DNA from: Adiantum capillus-veneris | Lineage: Eukaryota > Streptophyta > Polypodiopsida > Polypodiales > Pteridaceae | Reading direction: 5' to 3' | Assembly: GCA_014529385.2 (NCBI GenBank) | Contig: CM043970.1 | Location: 48,325,779 to 48,389,778 of the forward strand | DNA: 64,000 bases | Shown: positions 31,756 to 42,144 of the stretch, in pieces | How the letters are laid out: every line of letters begins with the position of its first letter | Numbering within the stretch: position 1 is the first letter of the stretch | Program-made: the position numbers and the translations under genes | The notes under the pieces: generated by a model | The model's database searches: none | What the model saw: only the letters and a program-made list of their open reading frames with translations | What the model was told of the DNA's origin: nothing

Positions 31756-31826
31756 CAGTCCCAACGGGAAGCCGCCTCCACGTGGCGGGACTGGACTTCG
31801 ACTAGGACTTCGACTAAGTGCTTCCC
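31756..31826 (+). ncRNA. Candidate HDV-like self-cleaving ribozyme at the LINE 5' end
   Basis: The sequence fits the nested double-pseudoknot order. P1: CAGTCCC (31756-31762) with GGGACTG (31787-31793), 7 perfect pairs. J1/2: AAC. P2: GGGAAGC (31766-31772) with GCTTCCC (31820-31826), 7 perfect pairs. P3: GCC with GGC (31774-31776, 31784-31786). L3: TCCACGT, matching the HDV/CPEB3-type loop. J4/2: ACTAAG (31813-31818), with the expected catalytic C at 31814. P4 would lie in 31795-31812 but is weak, built on a duplicated ggacttcgacta. Cleavage would fall just before 31756, the start of the element. R2, RTE-type and trypanosome L1Tc elements are known to use such ribozymes. Confidence 0.75.
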
Positions 31827-32339
31827 AAAAACTCAATGGGGGGACCACGTACGGCTAAAAAACCCTCTCCGTGTGTAGGAGTAAAACCCCAAAGGGGAGG
31901 GGGGAGGACACTAGCGATCATAATGCCTTAAAGACTAGTATGAGCTGCAGAGCTAGGTCGGGGTGGTTCGGGACTGGGAGAGTATGGAAGGCGAGAAGGA
32001 TGGTCGGACCTAGGGGAAAGCCCTGTAAAAATCATCCGAGGATGTCGAATGGACCCATCTAGGGAAAGCTCTGTAAAAATCACCTTGAGGATGTCGAGTG
32101 GACTCAAGGGGGGAACACCCTGACCGCCCAGATATTTTCTGGCAGACACCGATCAACCCCCCTAGGTTTAGAGGCTCCGCTTCTCATATTTGGATGCAAG
32201 GGGAGAAAGAGTGTACCTCATGACACAACCGGTGGCAGCCAAGAGGGACACAATCCCTGGAGGACGGCTTGGGGGGAGAGGCTTTTGATCGTAATTCCGC
32301 ACCAACGGTATGAAACACTTACCCAGTGGAAGGGGTGAC

Positions 32340-32790
32340 GGTGACGGCCTGAGACCAAAACCTAGACTGGTGGGTTGTGAAACGGGGGACAGGTGAGGTG
32401 AGGCGACGAGTTCCCCTGACCCACTCCATTTCACGATTTACGAGCGGATGGGTGTTTCATACAGTTGAGGTTGGTGGGTTGAAGGCGCTCCTTGTGTAAC
32501 CTTTCCGCTGGTCCCCCCCTTGACTCATGGAGAGAGTAAACTCCAAACTAAAGGGGTGGCGGTGACGTCCTGAGACGGACTAGTGGGTTGTGAAACGGGG
32601 GACGAGTGAGGTGAGGCGACGAGTTCTCCTGACCCACTCCATTTCACGATTCACCCTCCCTCAGGGCGGTGCCAATGTCACCCTCCACGGAACAGTCAAC
32701 GCTTGTGGAAGGGTGGGTGCACTGTGAAACGGGAGACGGGTGAGGTGAGGCGACGAGTTCCCCTAACTCATCCCATTTCACGGAACACCC
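32340..32790 (+). repeat. Three repeats with pseudoknot-like pairing in the LINE leader
   Basis: Units at about 32365-32438, 32578-32650 and 32707-32784 share gtgaaacggg, gtgaggtgaggcgacgagtt and ccatttcacg. In units 1 and 2 GTGGGTT pairs with GACCCAC and the adjacent GTGAAA pairs with TTTCAC in the order A-B-A'-B', which is a pseudoknot; an inner GGGG/CCCC helix also fits. Unit 3 keeps B-B' and a bulged A-A'. Before them, a 47-bp repeat (gtaaaaatcatccgaggatg and its variant) occurs twice at 32010-32105. Confidence 0.6.
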
Positions 32791-33403
32791 TCTACTTCGA
32801 GCCAAATACATGGACCCTCGGGCTTGGTGATCCACCCGCAAGTGTACCAACTACGTGATGAGTTACAATAGGGTGTGGATTCTAAAGTCTTGCTAACCAC
32901 GGGACCGTTACGGACCACACCCAGATCAAGGACTCGCTTGTCCCTCAGCCTCGCCCACCGATTGAGGAGCGAAACGTTGTGTGGATTGTAGCGATACTAC
33001 ATGTGAATCCACAAGTCTAGAAGATGGAGTTGATTCGTCAACACGTTGGCAGTTGTGATCATGAAATCTTACATACTGGACAGCCATAGTCCGGAAAGTG
33101 GGTTGTCGGCCCCTCGGGAACGACGTACCTAACCCGGACCCCTCCAAGGTGAATAACCTGATCGTTAAGTATAGTCGTGTCTTTTCTATGAAATCACAAC
33201 CATATTATATAAACGATCTAGGAGCACCAGTTAAGGGTATCTGGGCTGACGTGGAAGAGGGTTGCTGCTAGGTACCCTCGGGGAGGCGGGCGCTCGGAGC
33301 CGCTCCGAGTACAGCGATCGACAGCACCCCATAAAGTGGGGAGCGGGGCCCCGCTGGTCGCCGCTACGGTGAACCCGAACTCACAAAAACCGGGAAGGAC
33401 GGG

Positions 33404-34024
33404 ATGAACCAGTGCGTAGCGGGGCAGCGAAACTCACTAGCTATGGCTGAGACTGAATGCCCCGCAGTAAACTCTGACGGGCAACCGTCTGAGGAGCTGA
33501 GGGGCGGGGGCATAGACCAGGATGGACCGAACTCAACAAGGGAAGTACGGTACATTGAGGTTATGAATGCCGATCAACTTCAAAACAACGGGCTAAGATC
33601 CTTGTGGATACCCGAGATTGATCCGGTCGCCGCCCCAAGCAGACCGGCTAGAGAGGAACGGGTAATGATGAGAAGCAGGCTTGGGAGGGGTGTTTCAGAA
33701 GGGACGGTTGGCAAGCTGTGCATTTGGGGCGCCAATGAACACACCGAAGTGTCATTCAGCAAGGCCTTGAAGCACGCACTAAGATCAACCTCCCTGTTTG
33801 CAAGTATTGAGCTTTTGGATCGATTCCTTAACAATCGGACGGGGAGCACCCGTTTCGATGTTTTCACTTCTAGTAAACAAGCAGCCCTAGATATCCTTCA
33901 GAATATCCAAACGGAGAGTAGGCTTAGGTGGTTTGCTAAGATCTCGCTTCCTTTCGTGAGGAGAGTTAGGAACCGTCAGGCGCAGGCGATGGAAGTGCTG
34001 AAATCGCCGATCTTTGACGCTTAA
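33404..34024 (+). CDS. LINE ORF1, unknown RNA-binding-type protein
   Basis: 206 codons, intact. It follows the long leader; earlier ATG codons in the leader do not open comparable frames. An acidic, Gly/Asp-rich N-terminus is followed by a Pro/Arg-rich segment, then a globular C-terminal part (KALKHALRSTSLFASIELL, RFDVFTSSKQAALDILQNI) whose alternation of helices and strands would suit an RRM-like fold; that is only a guess. It overlaps the likely start of ORF2 by a few bases (frame +1). No zinc knuckle is seen. Confidence 0.65.
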   Translation: MNQCVAGQRNSLAMAETECPAVNSDGQPSEELRGGGIDQDGPNSTREVRYIEVMNADQLQNNGLRSLWIPEIDPVAAPSRPAREERVMMRSRLGRGVSEGTVGKLCIWGANEHTEVSFSKALKHALRSTSLFASIELLDRFLNNRTGSTRFDVFTSSKQAALDILQNIQTESRLRWFAKISLPFVRRVRNRQAQAMEVLKSPIFDA

Positions 34025-37000
34025 CATTAATGGACTCCGGTGGACTCCGGTCGAAGCGGGGGGAGTTGGAGTACGTAATGTTACAAAAGACTTGGAATGT
34101 GGTGGGTCTTCAAGAGACTTGACTATTCCAGGGTGCATGGCCCCTTAGAATGGCGGGGTATTCGACATTCCAAGTGCCAGGATCTGATAAGCCAGGGGCC
34201 AGGGGACTCGTGACCTTGGTCTCTCAGGAACTCAGAGCCTTTGAGTTGGGAATGTCGGACGTAAACTCCTTGTTTTTCCCACTCTTTCCTTTGAATATGA
34301 AAGAGGGTTGGATTTACGGAAATGTTTATGTCCCGCAGAGGCAATTAGTGGATGAGCGAGCAGACGTGTTAAGTGCGTTAGCTTCGAAGCTTCGTAGGTT
34401 GGGCAGAAAGGGCCTTCCTCTCCTGGTAGGAGGGGATTGGAATCTTAGACGATGTCCGATGAAGAGATGGCTGGGGAGCGAGGACCTTGATTATAAGATT
34501 GTCCAAACAAGAGGCTTTGGACTCTCGTATCACTCTTCCCGTGGTAAAGGACGATTAGACATTGAATTCTTTTTGGCCAATGATCTGGCCCTTCAGTTCC
34601 TCGGCCATGCCAGTGTCCGGAGAGCGGTAGATGTGTCGGACCACTGGCCTGCTAAGGTGAAGTTGGTTTGTGATGCGGTGTGTGCGGAGCCTCCCCCCCC
34701 CCCCCCCCCCTCCATTGATGCGACTAGAATTGAACCGGCGGCTCAACTCTTTTTGCATCACAACTTCTGGGACTCCCTACCAGAAGCGACGGAGGAAGGG
34801 GAAATCACGTAGGCGGCGGTGAACCGCCAATCGAAGAGCTTTGAGGAGGCAGCTGAAAGAGTCTCTCGAGATGTTGGTGCGTTCTCCGTAAGGCCCCCCA
34901 AGAGGCCAAATAGAGGCTTTAGGCTAGACCCGAGAGCCCAAAGATCCATCAACCGAAGACGGGAAGCTTGGAAGTCTCTGTGGCAAGCAGAGAGTGATTC
35001 CTCTAGTGAAGATAGGGCTTGGAGGAAGTTTGTTGAATGCCAAAAAGAGGCGCGAGCTGAAACGAAGAGAAGCGAGAGAGAGGCTCTCAAACGATTCATG
35101 CTCAAGAGCGTCGAATTGGCAAGACACAAGGAATGGTATCTTGGTGGAAGCATATGAAAGCCGTTCTAGGGGGGAGCAGAAAAGGAGCGCCCGCTCAACC
35201 CCTAAGAGACCAGAACGGCGAGCTGCAGGCGGACGAAGAGAAGATCCGAGACATTTGGAAGGATCATGCTTCTCGAGTCTTCGCCGATCCCTTCGGGCAC
35301 AACAAGGACCCAGAACACTGGCGTAATCATGCTGTGCGACTTTGGCCTAGAATAGAGGGCATCAATGACTCTATTAGTTGGACTGAAGTTCGGGAGGTAT
35401 GTCGCAAGATCAAGCGACATAAAGCAGCTGGGATAGACGGCATTCCCCCTGAATTTTTCAAGATCCTTATGCAAGATAAGGGGACTAGATCGGATCGATT
35501 TAAACCAAATACAGACATGGGAAGAGCAGTCTTCAAACTGCTGTGTACTTGGTTTGATTCAGGGAAGTTGCCGGAGGCATCATCTACCTCGGTAGTGGTG
35601 TATATCCCGAAGAAGGGTGATCTTTCTAATCCGGACAACTACAGAGGGATATCTCTTATTCCAATCTCTCTGAAGCTCTTGACCTCACTCGTGATCAATA
35701 GGATCTCAATGAAACTCGAGGAAAGAAACTTCTTCTTGCGTGGTCAAGCCGGATTTCGGACTCAGGAGGAATGTGTGGCACAAGTGATTGCCTTGAAGGA
35801 GATTGTGCTCAGACGAAAGGTCGTTAAGAAACCGACGTTTGCGGCATATATTGACTTTGAAAAGGCGTACGATACAGTGCCACACGAGGCGCTCTTTTTA
35901 AAGATGGAAGCCATAGGGATTGGAGGTCGCTGCTTGAATTTCTTTCGAGCCTTGTACCAATCTTCCAAGGTCAGAGTGCGGGTCGGAGCGAAGTTGAGTG
36001 AGGAGGTCCAAATCGCCTGTGGCGTGCGTCAAGGGTGTCCCGCGTCGCCTACTTTCTTTAATATATTCATTAATGACATCCTGGATGAGAGTGCGACTGA
36101 CCTTGGGGTGGCTATTCCAGGCCTACTCCTGAAGATCCAGGGCCTGCTTTTTGCAGATGATTTAGTTTTATTCGCGGAGTCTAAGGAGGAGTTGCAGGCT
36201 AGTTTAGATAGATTGCATAGTTGGGCGGAGAAGTGGGGGATGAAGTTCGGCATAAAGAAATGCCAGGCGACCGTGTTTAACGGGGACCTTGAGGAACTTA
36301 TTGCCTTCAAGCCTCACATCGGACCTGAGGAGATTCAGGTAGCCTCAGAGTATAGGTACTTGGGCATATTAATAGACAGCGAAGTCTCGATCGATACTAT
36401 CCTTAAAGATAGGATTGAGAGTGCACGTAAGTCTCTATATGCCCATAAACATCTTCTGTGCTCTAAGAAAATTCCGATGTGGTCAAGGTTGGCCTTTCTC
36501 AAGGCGTGCTCTTCCCAGTGGCGACTTATGGAGCGGAGATTATGGGTTCACATGACACGAGGAAGTTGAACCCATTAGAGACGCTTATAGCAACTGGAAT
36601 GAGGTGGGTAGTCGGTAAGGCCGCAAAGTCGAGTTCTGTGGCAGGAGCAACTCTTCACCGGGAGTTAGGGCTCCCCCCCGTACCAGCTTACTGTGCAGGG
36701 CAGAGGGGACGAGCTTTTACCAAGTACGCAGGTCTAAAGACTTGGATTGCAGATTTGGTTAACAATATACCAGATTGGAACCAATTCAAGAAGTGGACTT
36801 GGTGTAAAAGGACAAAGTTTTGGGGGGTGAGGTATATCAACGGCGCTTCTGTTGAAACCGCAAGACAGGAGAGCTTCCAGCTCTGGGAACACTCACATCA
36901 ATGTGTCTCCCTTGATCCTTATATTGAGAGGAAGTATGAGGACACGCGTGGATACCTCTTTAGGCAGAGCATTGGAAAGAACCCCGGTGGGATGGAGGAG

Positions 37001-37423
37001 AAAGTCTTGTTACTAGCAAGAGTGGATGGCTTAATGCTTAAGGATAAGATTGAACGGGCGCAGTCGAGGACTTGCCCGTTGTGCGGAATGGAAGAAGGTT
37101 CAAGGTCACTTACACACTTGTTCAAGGTCACTTACACACTTGTTGGTACAGTGCCCTGAACTTGACAATCTCAGAAGCTCAATACACCCTGTTTGGAACA
37201 TGCTAGACGGCTGTTAAACAATCCTAGCGGTGAAGATACCGAAGTGTTACTCCTGGGAGGGGAGATTAGCGGAAAGCGATTGCCAGGTTGGGTTGTCCCT
37301 CGTGGGGCCCATAATGGTCGTCGTGGACCGCAGCTGAGGAGTGCCTATGCGGATAACGTTGCAGCATTCTTCTGCAGGGCCGTACCACGATACTACAATG
37401 CTCTGGCCCGTGAGGGTGTTTGA
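34020..37423 (+). pseudogene. LINE ORF2: endonuclease, reverse transcriptase, C-terminal zinc finger; multiple lesions
   Basis: The apurinic endonuclease starts with LTLNINGLR near 34017 and continues through NVVGLQET, LLVGGDWN and VDVSDHWPAK (to about 34660). Reverse transcriptase 35340-36400: AAGIDGIPPEFFKI, YRGISLIPISLKLL, YIDFEKAYDTVPHEAL, GVRQGCPASPTFFNIFIND and FADDLVLFAES with the catalytic Asp pair. Then a Cys-rich finger (CPLCGMEEG...HL) near 37075, and a C-terminal segment to 37423. Lesions: a 10-bp duplication at 34031-34050, TGA at 34120, TAG at 34810, one-base shifts near 35136, 36505 and 37193, and a 22-bp duplication at about 37097-37140 splitting the finger. The one-base shifts could be sequence errors; the others look real. 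Confidence 0.9.
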
Positions 37424-37975
37424 AGCTCGTAGGGCTTGTAGTTATTGCGTACGGTGCGGTCTCGCCTAACATGGTCCTGGGTCTTTCCGAGTGGGCCTTG
37501 GTGACCATGGTTGCCCGGATCGGGATGCCTCCTTTGAGCCGATGCCCACTTTGGGTATGGCAGTCCTACCGGACATCCGCTGGACGGGGGCCTTTTTCTA
37601 CCAGGCGAAAATCCTGGAGTACTTGGGCAAGATTCAGCACGGTCTGTGAGTTACAAGGGTTTGTCCCTCTCTCTCAGCCTTGGTCCTTAAGTGCATCACT
37701 GAATTCATTTGGTGATTTCCCGACGTTACCCTCGGGTGGCGTGACTAACAAGGGAACATGGACTGACTAACATGGCATGAAAAGACTTTTACTCCCCCGA
37801 GGGGGAAACTTGCTTCCATTCCCCGTTGACATGCCACGATACAGCATGGAGGCGCTTTTCCCCTTGTCGGCAAGTCCGCAAGATAACTTGTCTTTGACTC
37901 GTTTGCGTGCACGCGAAGCAAAGGCAGTTTCTTGCTGGCTTGCCGGCTCTAGCCCAAAAAAGTAAAAAGTAAAAA
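37424..37975 (+). other. LINE 3' untranslated region and tail
   Basis: No coding content. Ends in agcccaaaaaagtaaaaagt followed by aaaaac, a short A-rich tandem tail rather than a pure poly(A). Confidence 0.65.
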
Positions 37976-37979
37976 CATA

Positions 37980-38520
37980 TGGTCTCAGGAGAGAGAGCAC
38001 CTCCTTCTAATGAGGTTCAACTTCTATTGCCTCTTGATCCTCTACCTCGAACGCCACCACCTCCTCCTTCCGGCAGTTACCAATATCATTATCATCACGC
38101 TCCACCACCTGTTGCATTGGGACCAGAAGACCTTCAAAAAGGTGGGGTTCTATTGTCAAATTTTTGTGGAATTTAAGATTCCAATTATGCATTAAAATCA
38201 GTTTCGCACGAGAACTTCACAAAAGAATCAAAGTTAATTTGAGGCTCTTCTTTCTGCAAGTACACGGTTCTTCTTTCTTCCAAAGTTTTATGGACTGAAG
38301 ACTTGGCAAGACTTCAAGACTGCTTTGTACCAGATTTTCTTGGATGACACTTTCGAGTTGGACTTAGTTTCAGTATGGTCCCGTTTCTAGATGTACCCCA
38401 CAAATACTTTGGAGACCTACAATCAGCGGTTTCGGGTTTCAATTTCATTTTCTAGCTTTCCTTTGTGCTTCTTGACCACGTCTAGTCGCTTAAGGTGTAC
38501 TTTCCATACTTTCCATCTTC
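37980..38520 (+). pseudogene. LTR-retrotransposon gag fragment
   Basis: A frame from 37979 (MVSGERAPPSNEVQ, Pro/His-rich) is followed, after frame breaks, by FYGLKTWQDFKTALYQIF and MYPTNTLETYNQRF, a pattern typical of Gypsy capsid regions (W-x-x-F-K-x-A-L ... Y-x-x-R-F). It lies directly right of the LINE and probably belonged to the same element as the LTR at 31160-31446, which the LINE would have split. Confidence 0.5.
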
Positions 38521-41017
38521 TTTGTTCCAACATCGACAAAGGGTTTGATTTCCATTTTTCCTCATGATTTTACCTCATCATTTCCTCCTGTAGTTTCGGA
38601 TTAATCGTACTATTTTTGGTTATGCTACATGTTGAGCTTATTTTTTCATGTTGCTAGGTCTTCCTAAAGCACATTGATTTCTCTGTTCACTTTCCAGGAC
38701 AGCTAGCAAGTTGCTCGTTTATTTGTTTTAACCACATTCTCTAACACACTCAGCTCCATTTTCAAAAGTGCTTGCAGTCCTTCAATTTTGCATACATCTC
38801 ATCCCGCAAGTCATCAAAACATTCCTTATGGGATTGCACATGGTATTCTTTTAAGCTTCCATAACCATATATATTTCCTTTTCAATAGCGTGATCATTCC
38901 ACCTTGATCATAGTATGCATTTTTGCTTGTTGGATCAGGCCCTCACAACCACTTGACGGAAAAGTTGTGCACTACCAGAGGCTTTTTTAACACACCTCTC
39001 TAGATGGATTCATTGTATGCCCCACATACATGGGCACACATCTCTCACATGGTATCAGAGGCGCTATTGGCCAGATGGGTACCTCCTCATACACTTCGAT
39101 ATTGGAGGCGGGTAGATATGAGGGTATATCACAAGAAGATTGCATATCCCAGATGTGTCATCCATAGGTGGAGTTAGAAGAGCACTATATATGCCATTGT
39201 CTTGTTTATTATGCCCCTTTCGTATTTCTCTATATTGCTTCGACTCAATACAACTCTTGTGGCTCTACTCTGCATCTGCAGGCGGTAGAATATTAGAGAG
39301 AGAGCCCACAATTCATATTTAAAGGCCCGTGGCCCTCAAAAGCAGTTTACATGAAAAGCACATAGTTTAAAAGCATCTGGTCTTTCAAAAGCTGGTGCTA
39401 ATGTGTTGTCTGTACAATTTTCCACCTCCTCACGTGTCAATGCAATTCGTGGAAGTCCATACAGCCTACAACATTAGCAGTGTAAAACTCAAGCGTCTGT
39501 ACACTGCCACATCATCATGTTTTTACGCAAGTCTTGAGTCTCTGTTTGTGCTTGCTTTATTTTATTAACTTGGGTCCCATTGGATGGAGTCCAATAAGTT
39601 GCCTGGGGTTAGGATTTTAAGCCTGACCTTTCGTTAGTACTTGGACCACTCGGTGAGGATCTGTGCAGTCTTGCAGCACAGGTACAAGCGGCGCACAATT
39701 ATGCGTGCTGAAGTGTCGTACGTTGATTGGCAATCATTGCCATGCACGTTATGGGTGCTGACTTGTCAGACATCAAACGGGCCTAGGCAAAAATTACGGT
39801 GAATAATTGCTAGTAGATCCACGGCTCTGATTGCATGCCCCGTGACCCTGAACCTTGACGGGAAGCAGCAGGAGCTGACTTCTACCACGACCCCTCTATG
39901 CTGACCGTATGTAATTTGCTTAAAACCTGCACGCTAGCCAATAAGTTACAGTTTAGAAGTCCTTCCATAATCTAAGCCCTATAACTGGAAAGGTTTGCTG
40001 CAAATTGCAATGTACCTACAATATTTTTTTCTCAATGCTAATGTGTGGAAATGCATACAGTGAGGATCTCCAATTAATTGTGTTGTATATGCAATGGAAT
40101 CCACCCACAGACATTGAACTTGTTTAATGATTGAACGACCATGAACCACTAAGCTTGTTAAAGATAAGCCAGCCTCTTGCTTAGGTCAGGTAGCTACACC
40201 AGTATTCTCTCGATTGTATCGCAAGTGTCACTGTAATTTTTCTACAGCCTGCAGACTGCGGGAGCAGAAATGGAAACAATCCGCACCATTGAGTCACAAA
40301 TTAGCAAGCAAAGTTATCTCTCACGGAAATAATTTGACTTCTTCAACTTTTGCCACCTTAAAACTAAAAGCTTAACTGGTTATTACTCTATTGTCTTGTA
40401 TGGATAGCTGGAAGAGATTTCCACAACAGAACAATTTGTGATTATGCAAGAGATGACATCGGGGAAGCCATGTAGAACCATCCTTATCCTTCATGCTGGT
40501 GGTGGATGGTCGATGATATATACGTTTATATAGAGGTGATGATGACTGAAATGTGTGATCATAGCTAACATCTGCTCAAGTCTTTACATGCTCAAAAGTA
40601 ATGCTTTTTCAAAATTCAATATAAAAATGCTTTAATACATCCTATTATAGTAAGAGACTTTTGTATGCATGTAATGTGTCCTCTGCACAACGGAACTCAC
40701 TGCCAATCTCATAGTCCAATAGAAAAAATGCAATAAGATCAAATTTATGTTGTCCCAGTGGTGAGAACGACTCTCATAGCTCCTATTACACAGCTTTCTG
40801 CCCTCCCACCCAACTTGGAAATCTTTAGTATGAAAGGAATTGCTTAAGAACAGCAGGATCAAAAATGTAGTGTTGCCAGTTTTTGAAAGAAGACCCTACG
40901 GAAGACCACTAAGCTCCTCTGGTGGATTATCATGAGCTTTTGAAGAGCCATGAAACTGCCTGAAAGTGGTCATTCTCAGTAACATGTGCAAATGATTTTT
41001 CTTCTTCTTTTTGATTG
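38521..41017. other. Gene-poor stretch with LTR fragments
   Basis: tggtatcagaggcg at 39050-39063 is an initiator-Met primer site, so an LTR end lies just left of it. 39217-39330 and 39540-39640 match 50070-50180 and 50400-50460 (family Y LTR; shared words tgcttcgactcaatacaact-like and cccattggatggagtcc-like). The rest, including 39640-41000, shows no gene that I recognise. The missing N-terminal exons of the MSL gene were looked for here and not found. Confidence 0.45.
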
Positions 41018-41089
41018 CATACCTGTTCATGGAAATTGGGAGTGTCTCTTGTATGGATATCCAGACAATTTTGCTCTTTGGCTTTGCTT
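41018..41089 (+). CDS. MSL exon: transmembrane helix
   Basis: Encodes SWKLGVSLVWISRQF and a hydrophobic continuation, matching the LWKW... helix of MSL10. Donor GTAAGC at 41090. The left edge is uncertain; a pyrimidine tract precedes it but no AG. Confidence 0.65.
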
Positions 41090-41202
41090 GTAAGCACTCC
41101 TTGTCTATGTTGGTATCAAATAAATTTTTGGTCTGTGGTGTATAGATTCTTCTCCAAAACCTGTATGAGGAGGGACATCACTAATAAATTTTATGTTTTA
41201 AG

Positions 41203-41376
41203 CTGTTTGTGTCTTTGATAGAAAAACATTATCTGCTGAAGAAGAAAGTTCTCTACTTTGTGTATGGGTTGCGGCATTCTGTTAAAAGCTGTATCTGGCT
41301 AGCTCTTGTTCTTGGAGTCTGGGAGGTGATATTTCAAGGGCACGAGGACACCCTAGCCGTCAACATAATGACAAGG
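41203..41376 (+). CDS. MSL exon: helix pair
   Basis: 58 codons, phase 0 at both ends. LFVSLIEKHYLLKKKVLYFV and YGLRHSVKSCIWLALVLGVW match MSL10 VFLIE..FLLR.KVLYFV.GL. Acceptor ttttaag, donor agggtctg. Confidence 0.9.
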
Positions 41377-41485
41377 GTCTGTTTTCTTTTAAGCGTGTCA
41401 CTCTCGTGACATCCCTGTACTTGATCAAAATTGACCACTTCATGTCACAAAAGCTAGTTAAGGCTTTTTTTCTTTGTTCCTGTAG

Positions 41486-42144
41486 ATACTCTGGTGTTTT
41501 TTTACGGCATCTGTTGCTTGGATGTTGAAGGTCTTGGTGGTGAAGATTGCTGCAAACAGTTTCCATCGCAAAGCATACTTTGACAGGATACAAGATTGCC
41601 TTTTTAATCAATATGTTTTAGAGAGGCTAGCTGGACCTCCATTGGTCATTTTGCAGAAGAGTTGGATTCAGACCGAACAACCATCAACAAAAGAAAACAC
41701 AAAACTGCTGCACAATCAGTCAAGGTTCAAACTGAACCAGATGCAAAGGCTCTTCCAAGAACGCAGTCTAAAAATGTCCATTCAGAAATGCCATTCGCAG
41801 ATCAAACTTCTGGTTTGGGCCGCTCGGGTTAACTACCTTCTCGCTCAAAGTTTGCTACCATATGGCACAAGGGCTGCAAAAGATTGAACAGCTTGACAAC
41901 ACAACATCAACATGATATGCAGGATAATGCAAATTATACTGGACACTTTAATGAAGCAAGGGCTCCAAATAACATGCCAGAGGAGGCACTGCATCATAAA
42001 TTTATAAACATAGGGCTCATGACACCTAAAGCAAGCACATCGATGCCAGTGTCAGACCGAAACACATCAGCCTCCTCAATTCCAACAAACTCAAGAACCT
42101 CAGATACAGTTCAACAAGAGAAATTACAAGGGCTAACCTCAGAG
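41486..42144 (+). pseudogene. MSL exon: helix and cytosolic loop, with frame shift and stop
   Basis: Starts ILWCFFTASVAWMLKVLVVK and continues AANSFHRKAYFDRIQDCLFN, QYVLERLAGPPL in frame 2. The loop then continues in frame 1 (HFAEELDSDRTTINKRK) up to TAA at 41830 and again (LPSRSKFATIWHKGC) to the donor at 42144. One missing base near 41644 plus the TAA would make it a pseudogene. A 206-bp intron (41645-41850; donor gtcatt, branch-like ttaac, acceptor ctcaaag) keeps phase 0 and removes both, leaving 159- and 294-bp exons. Homology to MSL10 (FATVVKKG region) is kept either way. Confidence 0.75.

Larger units (their letters stand above)
31756..37975 (+). mobile_element. Near full-length non-LTR retrotransposon (LINE) with 5' ribozyme-like start
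   Basis: About 6.2 kb. Order: HDV-like ribozyme candidate (31756-31826), long structured 5' leader, ORF1 (33404-34024), ORF2 with apurinic endonuclease, reverse transcriptase and C-terminal zinc finger (34020-37423, broken), 3' untranslated region and an aaaaagt-type tail ending near 37975. It differs from the L1-type LINEs elsewhere in the window, which end in ggtctcat-containing tails or plain poly(A). I cannot place the clade from memory. No convincing target-site duplication was found. Confidence 0.85.

Noticed and set aside
32340-32790. Hammerhead ribozymes in the LINE leader repeats
   Set aside because: GAAAC is present but no CUGANGA core in the right order; only the 31756 candidate fits a known ribozyme.
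34687-34710. C-run as a regulatory site
   Set aside because: A homopolymer encoding Pro in the linker between endonuclease and reverse transcriptase; more likely slippage.
31740-37990. Target-site duplication of the LINE (tctcag on both sides)
   Set aside because: Six bases, not adjacent to the element ends; chance similarity is likely.
41645-41656. 12-bp intron in MSL (gtcattttgcag)
   Set aside because: Too short to splice in plants and does not correct the frame.
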